Source: Flavobacteriales bacterium | GTDB lineage: Bacteria; Bacteroidota; Bacteroidia; Flavobacteriales_G; Salibacteraceae | Assembly: GCA_013204105.1 (NCBI GenBank) | Contig: JABMOM010000016.1 | Location: 1-50,773, forward strand | Length of the DNA: 50,773 nucleotides | Direction of reading: 5' to 3' | Part shown: in pieces, positions 1 through 7,634 of the stretch | Numbering within the stretch: the first letter of the stretch is position 1 | Layout: each line of letters starts with the position of its first letter | Notes under the pieces: model-generated | What the model saw: the letters and a program-made list of their open reading frames with translations, nothing else | What the model was told of the DNA's origin: nothing | Databases searched by the model: none | Made by a program: the position numbers and the translations under genes

Positions 1-370
1 AGCTCTAAGATTTTCGGAGCCAACTGAGCTATAGGACCAAAGTGACTTCAGGTTTCCCATCCATCTATCTAACAAATTCAGGTGCTCTAATCCCGACCTG
101 GACAAAATCTTTGATTTTATCCAGGTCGTGGACTCTCGAACCTCTAAGAGCAAAGCTCTAAGATTTTCGGAGCCAACTGAGCTATAGGACCAAAGTGACT
201 TCAGGTTTCCCATCCATCCATCTAACAAATTCAGGTGCTCTAATCCCGATATGGACAAAATCTTTGATTTTATCCAGGTCGTGGACTCTCGAACTTCTAA
301 GAGCATAGCTCTAAGATTTTCGGAGCCAACTGAGCTATAGGACCAAAGCGACTTCAGGTCGCCCCTCCAT
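1..370 (-). repeat. Tandem 153-bp repeats built from tRNA-like fragments
   Basis: Two full 153-bp units (1-153 and 154-306) and a third that diverges after about 355. By hand alignment units 1 and 2 differ at five positions. Read on the minus strand, each unit has a tRNA-like 5' end and D-arm (GGTCCTATAGCTCAGTTGG), then an insert, then TTAGAGC, a T-loop-like GTTCGAGAGTCC and CACGACC. The D-loop is interrupted and no proper anticodon arm fits, so I do not call a functional tRNA. A second tRNA-like piece (TTAGAGCACCTGA) follows. Each unit also carries a hairpin: GACCTGGA and TCCAGGTC arms with matching AAAATC/GATTTT inner stems, and a 3-nt loop in unit 1; its base is partly lost in unit 2. The array runs off the left edge, so the copy number is a minimum. 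It fills the whole gene-free stretch before 434 apart from about 60 bp. Confidence 0.8.
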
Positions 371-433
371 CTATTTTCAATTCCGCGGCCAAAAGTAAGC
401 ATCCGAACAATACGCAGATTGTACCTTTCAGGC

Positions 434-1069
434 ATGCAAATCAACTGGAATGATGTCCGTGCTGTAATCCTTGATCTTGGGGGTGTGATTCTCAACATAG
501 ACTACCAATTGACCATCGATGCTTTTCACGCCTTGGGGTTTGAATCCTTTGAGGAGCAGTATTCTAAGCTGCAGCAATCTGGATTGTTTGACGGTTTGGA
601 AACAGGCCAGATAAGCCGGTCAGCGTTCATCACTACCATTCAACAACAGGCGCCAGACGCCACAGCAGCTCAGGTCATCCATGCTTGGAATGCGCTTCTA
701 TTGGACTTTCCAGAAGGACGCATTGAAACCATTGAACAAATCGCTACTCGCTGGCCTACTTTCTTGCTCAGCAATACGAATGAGATCCATTACGAGGCAT
801 TCAACCAAACGTTCCAATCACAAACCGGCAGGACGGATATCAAACCCTTATTTCAAAAGGCGTATTTGTCCAGCGAGATCGGAATGCGGAAACCAGATGC
901 GGAGGCCTTTGAGATCATCTTGCATGAGAACGACCTAAAGGCAGAGCAGGTTTTGTTTGTCGATGATTCTCCCCAACACGTTGAAGGAGCTAAGAAACTT
1001 GGGATTCAGGGCTACCACTTAGTGGAACCAGAGCGACTGGAAGACTTATTCGCTGCGTTCTTGGCATAG
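434..1069 (+). CDS. HAD-superfamily hydrolase (YihX-like phosphatase)
   Basis: A 211-residue member of the haloacid dehalogenase superfamily, a cytoplasmic phosphatase of unknown substrate. All four HAD motifs are visible: motif I VILDLGGVILNID near the N-terminus (nucleophile Asp, with Gly where many relatives have Asp two positions on), motif II FLLSNTN, motif III Lys in GMRKPD, and motif IV VLFVDDSP. The helical cap between motifs I and II fits the subgroup that contains E. coli YihX and epoxide-hydrolase N-terminal domains. I chose ATG 434; an in-frame TTG at 419 would add five residues. The 3' end overlaps the convergent epimerase gene by 24 bp. Family is confident; substrate unknown. 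Confidence 0.88.
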   Translation: MQINWNDVRAVILDLGGVILNIDYQLTIDAFHALGFESFEEQYSKLQQSGLFDGLETGQISRSAFITTIQQQAPDATAAQVIHAWNALLLDFPEGRIETIEQIATRWPTFLLSNTNEIHYEAFNQTFQSQTGRTDIKPLFQKAYLSSEIGMRKPDAEAFEIILHENDLKAEQVLFVDDSPQHVEGAKKLGIQGYHLVEPERLEDLFAAFLA

Positions 1070-1447
1070 TTCTACCAGAACGCCATTGGCACTTTTCGGG
1101 TGAAAGAAGCACACCCATTTATTGTCGGCGCCTCGTTTGACCTCTCCGATGGCTTGAAAGCCCTCACCGATCAATCTTTCTCGCTCGGCATGAATGTCGG
1201 CAACGTCATAGGCAATGTGATGAATCCCCTCGCCTCGTTTTGAGATGTACTTGGCAATTGCGCTGTCCTCATTCGTCGCTTGGAGCAACTCGATCTTGGA
1301 TTCACCGATCATGAAAAAGGAGGTGCTCACGCCTTCGCTTTCTACCACTTCCATCTTATAAGGTGGCGCGTTGAAGAGTTTCGTGTACGTTTCGTTCGCC
1401 GCTTCAATATCAGTTACTGCGATGCCTATGTGTTCAATCTTTCTCAT
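1046..1447 (-). CDS. mce: Methylmalonyl-CoA epimerase
   Basis: A 133-residue single-module glyoxalase/VOC-fold enzyme that interconverts the 2R and 2S epimers of methylmalonyl-CoA in the propionyl-CoA/succinyl-CoA pathway. Length and sequence fit the family: N-terminal KIEHIGIAVTDIEAA with the first metal-binding His, GEGIHHIAYDVADI with the second His, and C-terminal GVLVELCQ with the Glu ligand. A carboxylase beta subunit of the same pathway lies at 18323. Only 7 bp separate the start codon from the T-tract of an upstream terminator-like hairpin, so transcription of this gene must be read through or start inside that hairpin region. The 3' end overlaps the HAD gene on the other strand. Confidence 0.92.
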   Translation of the reverse strand: MRKIEHIGIAVTDIEAANETYTKLFNAPPYKMEVVESEGVSTSFFMIGESKIELLQATNEDSAIAKYISKRGEGIHHIAYDVADIHAERERLIGEGFQAIGEVKRGADNKWVCFFHPKSANGVLVELCQERSE

Positions 1448-1454
1448 GGTCCGG

Positions 1455-1482
1455 AAATAAAAAACCCCTCACAAAGGAGGGG
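1455..1482 (-). terminator. Rho-independent terminator or attenuator before mce
   Basis: On the minus strand a 6-bp CCCCTC/GAGGGG stem with a 6-nt loop is followed by TTTTTTATTT. It lies downstream of the secreted-protein gene ending at 1508 and stops just 7 bp before the mce start codon. Confidence 0.7.
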
Positions 1483-1507
1483 AAAAAAGAAAACTTAGGT
1501 CAATGTC

Positions 1508-2299
1508 TTACTTCTTCTTCATGAACTCGCTGGTGGAGTTGTCAAAGTTGAGATAGTAAAGCCCTTTCTTCAAATTCGAAGCATCAATGTTTCCTGAGAA
1601 ACCCTTCTTCACGATGTTGCCGTGAATGTCGAATACCTCGAACATGGTCTCTGCAGTGAAAGTGATCTTGTCTTCAACGCCTTTCTTAGGATTGAAATCT
1701 ACCAATGCCATGTCAGACTGGTAAGTTGCCGTAGGCGAGTACCTAGGAACTGCCGTGTAGTCTACTTGCTTGACGCGAAATTTATTCTCACTTGAATGCG
1801 CGGTAATCATAAAGCTGTAATTGTTCGCTGTGCCGGTGCGGCCCGCTCCTTCAACCTCTCCTACGTACACCCACTTATTCCAACGGTACTGTTCTACGAT
1901 GTAGGTCAACACCCCTGCTTCATTCGTTGTAGACCACTTAAGGATGCCATCATTGGAAACCGCAATGCTCTGTGTTTCAAACGTACTTTGGGGATTAAGC
2001 ACCTCCGGATTGAGCACTTTTGGTGCGCAATCATCTTTATGCTTGATGACAACCACGATACGATCTCCTGGATCTAGGTTGTGCACAGAAAGGTCGACCT
2101 CAAAGGCGCTAGAGTTCCATTCGTCGGTAGTGACACTTCCGTTCACAGTGACTTCATACGTGCAAAAACCAACACCCGAACCGGCGAAAGGATTCCTGAC
2201 ATATAAATTCTTACCCTGGTAATTGCCTTCCAGTACAATGTTGCCTGCAAACGACAGGCCCGAACTGAGGATAAGAAGCAACGCTAGCAACAGTCTCAT
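1508..2299 (-). CDS. Secreted protein of unknown function with T9SS-like C-terminus
   Basis: I do not recognise a named family. The 263-residue product begins MRLLLALLLILSSGLSFAG, a clear Sec signal peptide cleaved after about residue 18. The middle is beta-rich, with FN3-like stretches (WSTTNEAG, FRVKQVDYTAVPRYS). The last 70 residues (FEVFDIHGNIVKKGF, then DASNLKKGLYYLNF, then a lysine-rich tail) resemble a shortened type A C-terminal sorting domain of T9SS substrates. The upstream in-frame ATGs at 2341 and 2350 lie at or before the expected transcription start of the promoter at 2350-2381, so the ATG at 2299 is preferred. Function is unknown; cell-surface or secreted location is inferred. 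Confidence 0.72.
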   Translation of the reverse strand: MRLLLALLLILSSGLSFAGNIVLEGNYQGKNLYVRNPFAGSGVGFCTYEVTVNGSVTTDEWNSSAFEVDLSVHNLDPGDRIVVVIKHKDDCAPKVLNPEVLNPQSTFETQSIAVSNDGILKWSTTNEAGVLTYIVEQYRWNKWVYVGEVEGAGRTGTANNYSFMITAHSSENKFRVKQVDYTAVPRYSPTATYQSDMALVDFNPKKGVEDKITFTAETMFEVFDIHGNIVKKGFSGNIDASNLKKGLYYLNFDNSTSEFMKKK

Positions 2300-2349
2300 C
2301 AAGGGTCTTCTTTCGGTTGATTGGTTAAGAAACGGGTTCATTCGATGCA

Positions 2350-2381
2350 CAAATTTAGCATTCCATTTAATCTAACATCAA
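2350..2381 (-). promoter_or_regulatory. Bacteroidota-type promoter for the secreted-protein gene
   Basis: TAAATTTG (2350-2357, minus strand) matches the -7 consensus TAnnTTTG, with TTG (2379-2381) 21 nt upstream. A start site about 7 nt downstream leaves a leader of roughly 45 nt before ATG 2299. Confidence 0.5.
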
Positions 2382-2929
2382 GATGCGGGACTATTTGGAG
2401 CAATATGATTCACACTTTCTATCATCAAGCGCACAATTGACTCGGCAAATGGGCCTTCATCCTTATTATCCTTGAACTCATAAGTCATGCCATTTACATC
2501 CTTCACCGCATAAAAATGGTACTCAGGATCCAAGGGTGAACCTTCGATCACGGACTTGTAAACGATAAAATCATCCCCTTCTTCCACAATTGTGTTTGTG
2601 AACATTAGGTCATCTGCCACTTCAGCCTTCTTTGTTGACATGTCTCCACCTTCCGCAATCGACATGTTAAACACTGTCCCGACACGCACAATGGTCTCAC
2701 CATAGCCCGTCTCCTCCACTTCGACCAATCCGCGCGAAGAATCTGGCACTAGCATGGTAAAAGGAAAGAATTGTTCTGAGAGGTTCAGTTCAACGGTGCC
2801 TCGGGCTAAAACAGCCGGCAATGCTTGAGCAGTGCTATCCACTGCAGTCGTTTCTCCTTCGGTACCGGATCCACAAGACTGCATAAATAGGGCAATAGCC
2901 GCCAAGGCGAGTAGGAATGTTCTTTTCAT
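2378..2929 (-). CDS. Predicted lipoprotein of unknown function
   Basis: A 183-residue protein with a lipoprotein signal peptide: a charged MKRT start, hydrophobic core, and lipobox FMQSC with the lipidated Cys at residue 19, followed by a flexible Gly/Ser/Thr/Glu-rich stretch. The mature part is acidic and mixed alpha/beta (ELNLSEQFFPFTMLVPDSS, EGSPLDPEYHFYAVKDVNG), which suggests a periplasmic or outer-membrane-anchored binding domain, but no catalytic motif is seen. It lies between the UbiA gene and the secreted-protein gene on the same strand, 46 bp after UbiA, so it could be the last gene of a metB-ubiA transcript or have its own promoter. No function can be assigned. Confidence 0.75.
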   Translation of the reverse strand: MKRTFLLALAAIALFMQSCGSGTEGETTAVDSTAQALPAVLARGTVELNLSEQFFPFTMLVPDSSRGLVEVEETGYGETIVRVGTVFNMSIAEGGDMSTKKAEVADDLMFTNTIVEEGDDFIVYKSVIEGSPLDPEYHFYAVKDVNGMTYEFKDNKDEGPFAESIVRLMIESVNHIAPNSPAS

Positions 2930-2975
2930 GGGGTAGAAATTGTGCGGAAAATTAATAGAAAATACTGAGTTGTGG

Positions 2976-3923
2976 TTAGAGCAATGTTTGAGGCAAGAAG
3001 AACAGTTGTAATAAACCGATCAGCATGAGCCATTTCAATCCTTTGCTCACACGACCTGCAGCCTTTCCTATTCCCATTCTTTGCATCCACCGAACGTATA
3101 TAAATAAAAGTCCGAAAATAACAACAGAAAACACAGACAGGGCCAAGGATCGAGGAAGCATTGCCACCAACGCGGTTTGCGCACACGCAATCATTAGCAC
3201 GTAAATGATCATCACGCTACTCGCTGCTGATAGCCCCCTTTTCAGTGGGAGCGTCTTTCCCTGGACCTCGCGGTCGCCTTCCAGGTCCTGCACGTCTTTT
3301 GCAAGTTCGCGCGCCATATTGGTGAAGAACATTAATCCCGCATAGCCTGCAAAGAGTTGAAAGACATCTCTAAAAATGCCCGGCTCATTGGTGTAAAGTG
3401 CTTCAATTGTTTCAGACTCCGCAACCAGCCAGAGCATAGGAAGCGCGGAGATCATAAAACTCACGAATGCATTCCCCCAAATTCCCCATCGTTTCCCGCG
3501 CCTAGCATAGAGATAAAGTCCGACGAGCGCGGAAGGGTAAAGCCAAACCCATTCGAGACGGTTAAGGAGGTATGCCAAGAGGATGGTGATGCTCAAGCCA
3601 ATTACAGACAAGACCAATGTCCATGAACGGACCTGGTGGATGAGGTTGGGCCTCAACACTAAAAAACGCTTTGGTCGATTGATCCGGTCCGCCTCCACAT
3701 CGCTCAGGTCGTTCATCCAATAGCCCATTACGGTAACGATCAGTACGTCTAGGATAAGCATGACTCTTGTAAACCCATCCAGGGCCGCACCTACGCCAAG
3801 TGCATTGCGCAGCCCACCAAACACTACTTGGTCAAACATCAACAGAAAGAGGGAAATCAACAACAGATTGGGCCATCGCAAGAACCTCAAGAGGTCAATG
3901 AGGGATGGCCGTTGCTCCGTCAT
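2976..3923 (-). CDS. UbiA-family prenyltransferase
   Basis: A 315-residue integral membrane protein with about eight to nine hydrophobic helices. Both Asp-rich motifs of the UbiA superfamily are present: NDLSDVEADRINRP at residues 71-84 and KDVQDLEGDREVQGKTLP around 209-226, which bind the Mg-diphosphate of the prenyl donor. Relatives include 4-hydroxybenzoate, geranylgeranylglyceryl-phosphate and chlorophyll prenyltransferases; the DLEGD form and context do not fix the acceptor. It starts 9 bp after the stop of the upstream cystathionine gamma-synthase-type gene, so the two are probably co-transcribed although the functions are not obviously linked. Family is firm; substrate is open (archaeal-type lipid or quinone acceptors both possible). 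Confidence 0.88.
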   Translation of the reverse strand: MTEQRPSLIDLLRFLRWPNLLLISLFLLMFDQVVFGGLRNALGVGAALDGFTRVMLILDVLIVTVMGYWMNDLSDVEADRINRPKRFLVLRPNLIHQVRSWTLVLSVIGLSITILLAYLLNRLEWVWLYPSALVGLYLYARRGKRWGIWGNAFVSFMISALPMLWLVAESETIEALYTNEPGIFRDVFQLFAGYAGLMFFTNMARELAKDVQDLEGDREVQGKTLPLKRGLSAASSVMIIYVLMIACAQTALVAMLPRSLALSVFSVVIFGLLFIYVRWMQRMGIGKAAGRVSKGLKWLMLIGLLQLFFLPQTLL

Positions 3924-3932
3924 TGTTGCTTG

Positions 3933-5072
3933 TCAAGAAAGGGCTTGCTCCAAGTCGCTGATGAGGTCATCGATGTCCTCTACTCCAACGCTCAGTCGGA
4001 TCAACGAGTCGGTAATGCCAATCTTCATTCTTTCTGGTTTTGGAATCGCCGCGTGGGTCATGCTTGCTGGGTGGCCAGCCAATGACTCAACGCCTCCGAG
4101 GGACTCCGCAAGGGTAAACACTTCCATCTTTGAGACCGCATCGAAGGCATCCTCCATGTTGTCGCCTTTCATTGTGAAGCTGATCATACCGCCAAAATCA
4201 CGCATTTGTCGTTTGGCTACGTCGTGGTTAATGTGCGATTCAAATCCTGGCCAGTAGACCTTCTCTACTTTTGGGTGTTGTTGCAACCACTTAGCTACGG
4301 CCGCTCCATTTTGACAATGCCGCTCCATCCGCAGGTGGAGGGTCTTGATACCACGCAACACGAGGAAGCTGTCCATAGGGCCAGGAACTGCCCCAACCGA
4401 GTTCTGTATGAAGGCCAGGTCCTCCCGCATCTTGTCGTCATTGAGGGCGAGGAAGCCCATGACCACGTCGCTGTGACCACCAATGTATTTTGTTACGCTG
4501 TGCATGACGATGTCAGCACCAAGGTCCAATGGATTCTGCAGGTAAGGCGAAGCAAAGGTGTTGTCCGCAACCAAAATCAACCCGTGCTCTTTCGCCACCT
4601 TGGCAAAGGCCTCAATGTCGATGATGTTCATCGTTGGGTTGGTCGGCGTCTCCACCCAGATCATCTTGGTATTCTCGTTGATGAGTCCCTTGATGTCGTC
4701 TGCAGATTGCATTCCTGTAAAGTGAAACTTCAAGCCGTAGCGTTCGTGCACTTTAGTAAAGAGTCGATACGTTCCTCCGTAGAGGTCATTCGTGCTGATC
4801 ACTTCATCTCCTGGGTTCAACAATCGAAGGCAGGCATCGATGGCTGCAAGGCCACTTCCAAAAGCAAGTCCGTACGTTGCATTCTCCAATGCGGCTAAAT
4901 TCTTTTCAAGCGCATCCCGAGTCGGGTTAAGGGTCCTACTGTATTCGTATCCCTTATGCACTCCCGGGCGGGGTTGTGCATAGGTCGATGTTTGGTAGAT
5001 CGGGGTCATGATTGCCCCTGTTGCAGGGTCTGGCTCTAGGCCCGCATGAATGGCTTTGGTGCCGAATTTCAT
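3933..5072 (-). CDS. metB: Cystathionine gamma-synthase/lyase-type PLP enzyme
   Basis: A 379-residue enzyme of the Cys/Met-metabolism PLP family (fold type I). Seen: N-terminal KFGTKAIHAG, ETPTNPTMNI around the cofactor phosphate site, VADNTFASPYLQNP, and SVTKYIGGHSDVVMG with the Schiff-base Lys at about residue 195. C-terminal SLGGVESLAGHPASMTHA is typical of gamma-synthases and gamma-lyases, which cannot be separated by eye; it would act in trans-sulfuration between homoserine esters, cystathionine and cysteine. ATG 5072 is preferred because relatives begin at MKFGTKAIHAG and the promoter at 5090-5119 would start transcription near the alternative ATG at 5084. It heads a likely operon with the UbiA gene. 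Confidence 0.88.
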   Translation of the reverse strand: MKFGTKAIHAGLEPDPATGAIMTPIYQTSTYAQPRPGVHKGYEYSRTLNPTRDALEKNLAALENATYGLAFGSGLAAIDACLRLLNPGDEVISTNDLYGGTYRLFTKVHERYGLKFHFTGMQSADDIKGLINENTKMIWVETPTNPTMNIIDIEAFAKVAKEHGLILVADNTFASPYLQNPLDLGADIVMHSVTKYIGGHSDVVMGFLALNDDKMREDLAFIQNSVGAVPGPMDSFLVLRGIKTLHLRMERHCQNGAAVAKWLQQHPKVEKVYWPGFESHINHDVAKRQMRDFGGMISFTMKGDNMEDAFDAVSKMEVFTLAESLGGVESLAGHPASMTHAAIPKPERMKIGITDSLIRLSVGVEDIDDLISDLEQALS

Positions 5073-5089
5073 TCCTTTCTTCATACGTG

Positions 5090-5119
5090 CGAAAGTATAT
5101 TCTTAACCTAGATTACCAA
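5090..5119 (-). promoter_or_regulatory. Promoter for the metB-like gene
   Basis: TTG (5117-5119) and TACTTTCG (5090-5097) are separated by 19 nt on the minus strand, one mismatch from the Bacteroidota consensus TTTG-N19-TAnnTTTG. Confidence 0.5.
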
Positions 5120-5189
5120 TGTTTTGAGGAGAGCGCGAGAATGTGCATTTTTAAATGGTGGATAGGGCGAATCGAAAATTCAAGGTGCT

Positions 5190-5627
5190 ATGAGCTACGA
5201 ACACTTCAGGCGACTCGAACGCATGTACTTGGGTGCCAACATCAACCGCGAAGTGTACAAAGGCACTTCGATCCATATCGAAGAAGGCAAGGCCGTCATC
5301 GAAGTTCCGATTTCCGAAACCTTCCATCACGCAGCCAATGCCATGCACGGATCCGTCTATTTTAAGATGCTGGATGACGCGGCGTACTTCGCTGCAGCGT
5401 CTCTAGCAGAAGATGTTTTTCTATTAACCACCCGCTTTCAAGTAGAGCTTAAGCGGCCCTTTATGAGGGGGGTGATTCGCTGTGAGGGTCGCTTAGAAGA
5501 GAAAAACGAAGACGGATTCCAAGGAAGCGCAATTCTTTGGAACGAAGACGGAAAGGTACTGGCTACAGGGTCTGGGACTTTCGTGCGGGGTCGTTCGGCG
5601 CTTACCCCGGCCATTGGATATGAGTAA
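5190..5627 (+). CDS. Hotdog-fold thioesterase (PaaI-like)
   Basis: A 145-residue single hotdog-domain protein. The segment FHHAANAMHGSVYFKMLDDA has the HG-x3-x3-D pattern of the PaaI/YbdB acyl-CoA thioesterase family, where the loop His-Gly and the Asp on the central helix form the active site; TTRFQVELKRPFMRGVIRCEG is the matching beta-sheet half. It probably hydrolyses small or aromatic acyl-CoA thioesters in the cytoplasm, but the substrate cannot be read from sequence. It is transcribed divergently from the metB-like gene across a 105-bp spacer, with the small secreted protein gene 54 bp downstream. Confidence 0.83.
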   Translation: MSYEHFRRLERMYLGANINREVYKGTSIHIEEGKAVIEVPISETFHHAANAMHGSVYFKMLDDAAYFAAASLAEDVFLLTTRFQVELKRPFMRGVIRCEGRLEEKNEDGFQGSAILWNEDGKVLATGSGTFVRGRSALTPAIGYE

Positions 5628-5681
5628 GTATGGCTATCGATTGGAGAACTTGCCGTAAATTGACCTCCAAATCCAATCCAA

Positions 5682-6065
5682 ATGAGAAGCGCTATCATCA
5701 TTCTATTTATTGCCTTGCTTCACCTCAACGGTCAAGCCCAAACAAACGAAGAACTCATCGGAGATTGGGCGATGGAATCCGCAGCAGATGTCGGAGAGAA
5801 TGTTACGGCGCAAGAAGACCCACATAATGAAAGATGGATACAATTTCAGTCAAACGGGTCATTTAAAAGCGATGGCAGGCCCGTCGGGAAGAGTGCTGGC
5901 CAATGGACCTACGATGTCCCATCGCATACTTTAGCGTTGAAAAGCAATTCAGGCGACAACGATAGCAAATGGCTGGTCCACTTTGAGGACGAAAAGATGT
6001 CTTGGCGAGGCTTAGGAGAAGGCAACAAAACGACCATGGTTGTCACCTACGTGCGCATGCCCTAG
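5682..6065 (+). CDS. Small secreted protein, lipocalin-like
   Basis: A 127-residue protein with a signal peptide (MRSAIIILFIALLHLNGQAQ, cleaved after about residue 20). The mature part begins ELIGDWAMES and continues with FQSNGSFKSDGR and GQWTYDVPSHTLALKS, the pattern of small lipocalin-like domains in Bacteroidota (a GxW start and strands rich in Gly/Trp). A ligand is not predictable. Its 3' end overlaps the convergent membrane-protein gene by 4 bp. Coding status is supported by the signal peptide and by position behind the thioesterase gene; function unknown. Confidence 0.68.
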   Translation: MRSAIIILFIALLHLNGQAQTNEELIGDWAMESAADVGENVTAQEDPHNERWIQFQSNGSFKSDGRPVGKSAGQWTYDVPSHTLALKSNSGDNDSKWLVHFEDEKMSWRGLGEGNKTTMVVTYVRMP

Positions 6066-7168
6066 CCCTGATCTTCCGGCGACTTAAACTTGATCAATTT
6101 CCGACCTAAGTATACCCGTTGAATCCATCTGGGCAGAATGATGGCGCCCAATACTAGGTATGGGTAATAGGAGATAATCCGCCAAATGACGCCGATGGAA
6201 ATGGCAAGTCCGGTTGGTGCAATGAACTCTTGTAGAAAACCTGAAAATGCCACTTCTGCTACCCCGCTTCCGCCGGGCGTGGGGGAGATGAGTAGAATGA
6301 CCCACATGACCAACTGGCGTGCATAGATCATGAAGTGATCGAGGAGTGAAAGGTCTGCCAAGGTGAAGGAAAGGATCAAAAAATTCACGACCCAAAATCG
6401 TGCAGTCCACGAAAGGAAGGTAGCGACGAAGGCCTTGACCCAAAAGCTGAATGGTTTTGACTTAAGCTCTACACTGGTGGTGATGAGATCGTTTCCAGTA
6501 TCCACGGCACCCCTTCTCCACTTCTTGAGGTAAGGAAGATTGAATACGGCTACGATCAAACGCTTGGCGGCGCTGGGAAAACGAAATATCCCCAACCATA
6601 TCAGCGTGATCAAGATGAGAATGAAGACATAACCTGCAATAAAGATCTCTCTCGCACCTAATGTGATGCCGAAGAAATCCTTTTGCAATGCCACAGGGAA
6701 CAACTCTTTCCAGCCGACAATGAGCAACAGCACGGGAACCATCAGTACGTAAAATAATTCATCAAGAAAGGCCGTGATCATAACCACCGCGGTACTTTTT
6801 CCAAGGGGGATGTTTTCGCGGTTCACGATGAAAATGGCCACGCTCGATCCTCCGACAATACTCGGAGTGACAGACGATGCGAATTCCCAAAGCATGATGA
6901 CATCAAAGGCTTGCCGCCAATTCAAGTGGTTATCCGTGAGGATGCGGATGCGGATCATATAACCGATGTCTCTGAGTGCGACCATGATCAACGCCACGCC
7001 AAACCACATAGTGGATTTCCAACTCCATTGAATCATGCTCAAAGCTTCCTTCTGGGCGTTGTAATCCCGGATCAGGAAGTACGCAACGATGGCCAAACCA
7101 ATGCCGATTGGAATGAACACCTTACTGGGTGAAAGCAATTGCCGTATGGGATTTACTCGCTTCGCCAT
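6062..7168 (-). CDS. Flippase-like membrane protein (LPG synthase TM / UPF0104 family)
   Basis: A 368-residue polytopic inner-membrane protein with about eight to nine helices, of the family related to the membrane half of lysylphosphatidylglycerol synthase (MprF-like, without the C-terminal aminoacyl-transferase domain). Family features seen are the early RDIGYMIRIRIL after the second helix, the conserved EFASSVTPSIVGGSSVA in the middle, and SPTPGGSGVAEVAF near the C-terminus. These proteins are thought to flip or transport lipids. ATG 7168 is preferred over a TTG 15 bp upstream. It is divergent from the ArsC-like gene. Confidence 0.83.
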   Translation of the reverse strand: MAKRVNPIRQLLSPSKVFIPIGIGLAIVAYFLIRDYNAQKEALSMIQWSWKSTMWFGVALIMVALRDIGYMIRIRILTDNHLNWRQAFDVIMLWEFASSVTPSIVGGSSVAIFIVNRENIPLGKSTAVVMITAFLDELFYVLMVPVLLLIVGWKELFPVALQKDFFGITLGAREIFIAGYVFILILITLIWLGIFRFPSAAKRLIVAVFNLPYLKKWRRGAVDTGNDLITTSVELKSKPFSFWVKAFVATFLSWTARFWVVNFLILSFTLADLSLLDHFMIYARQLVMWVILLISPTPGGSGVAEVAFSGFLQEFIAPTGLAISIGVIWRIISYYPYLVLGAIILPRWIQRVYLGRKLIKFKSPEDQG

Positions 7169-7257
7169 GGACGTAGGATGCAAAGAAAACCCTTATGAAA
7201 CAGGATTCGGATTCGAGGATGGATAATTTCCCTGCAATTCATCCAATCCCTTAGCCC

Positions 7258-7265
7258 TAACTTTG
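7258..7265 (+). promoter_or_regulatory. Promoter -7 box for the ArsC/Spx-like gene
   Basis: TAACTTTG matches TAnnTTTG exactly and ends 18 nt before ATG 7284. No TTG was found at the ideal -33 spacing. Confidence 0.45.
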
Positions 7266-7283
7266 ACCCCGAACAGCCTAGCG

Positions 7284-7634
7284 ATGAAGAAGATATTTTA
7301 CCTGAGCACTTGCGACACCTGCAAGAGGATCATGAACGAAACAGGCACGGAAGGATTTGAACTTCAGGATATAAAGCGTCAACACATCGATGCGGCTACG
7401 CTTGATCGCCTTCAAAAAGACCATGGCAGTTATGAGGCTTTATTGAATAAGCGCGCTGTAAAATACCGAGCCAACGGATTGAATGACAAGGAACTTAGCG
7501 AAGCGGACTACCGAAGTCTGATCTTGGGTGAATACACTTTTCTGAAACGACCCGTGTATATCATCGAGCAAGATTCGTTCGTGGGAAACAGCAAAAAAAC
7601 CGTTCAAGACATCAAGGATAGGCTAGGTGAATAA
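7284..7634 (+). CDS. ArsC/Spx-family thioredoxin-fold protein
   Basis: A 116-residue protein of the ArsC/Spx/YffB family. The N-terminus MKKIFYLSTCDTCKRI carries a CxxC redox pair (Cys10, Cys13) at the start of a thioredoxin-like fold; NKRAVKYRANGL and FLKRPVYIIEQ are the conserved middle and cis-Pro segments. Relatives are arsenate reductases and Spx-type regulators; with no ars genes nearby a general thiol-redox role is as likely as arsenate reduction. An in-frame TTG at 7263 lies inside the promoter -7 box, so ATG 7284 is used. The last 8 bp overlap the EamA transporter gene, so the two are probably translationally coupled. Confidence 0.82.
   Translation: MKKIFYLSTCDTCKRIMNETGTEGFELQDIKRQHIDAATLDRLQKDHGSYEALLNKRAVKYRANGLNDKELSEADYRSLILGEYTFLKRPVYIIEQDSFVGNSKKTVQDIKDRLGE

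Noticed and set aside
1-370. Intact tRNA genes in the repeats
   Set aside because: The D-arm and T-loop pieces are present, but the D-loop is interrupted and no anticodon stem with a T33-type loop fits, so I call them tRNA-derived repeats only.
4206-4898. A 230-residue plus-strand reading frame inside the metB-like gene
   Set aside because: It is an antisense shadow of a strongly conserved PLP enzyme; it has no recognisable domain.
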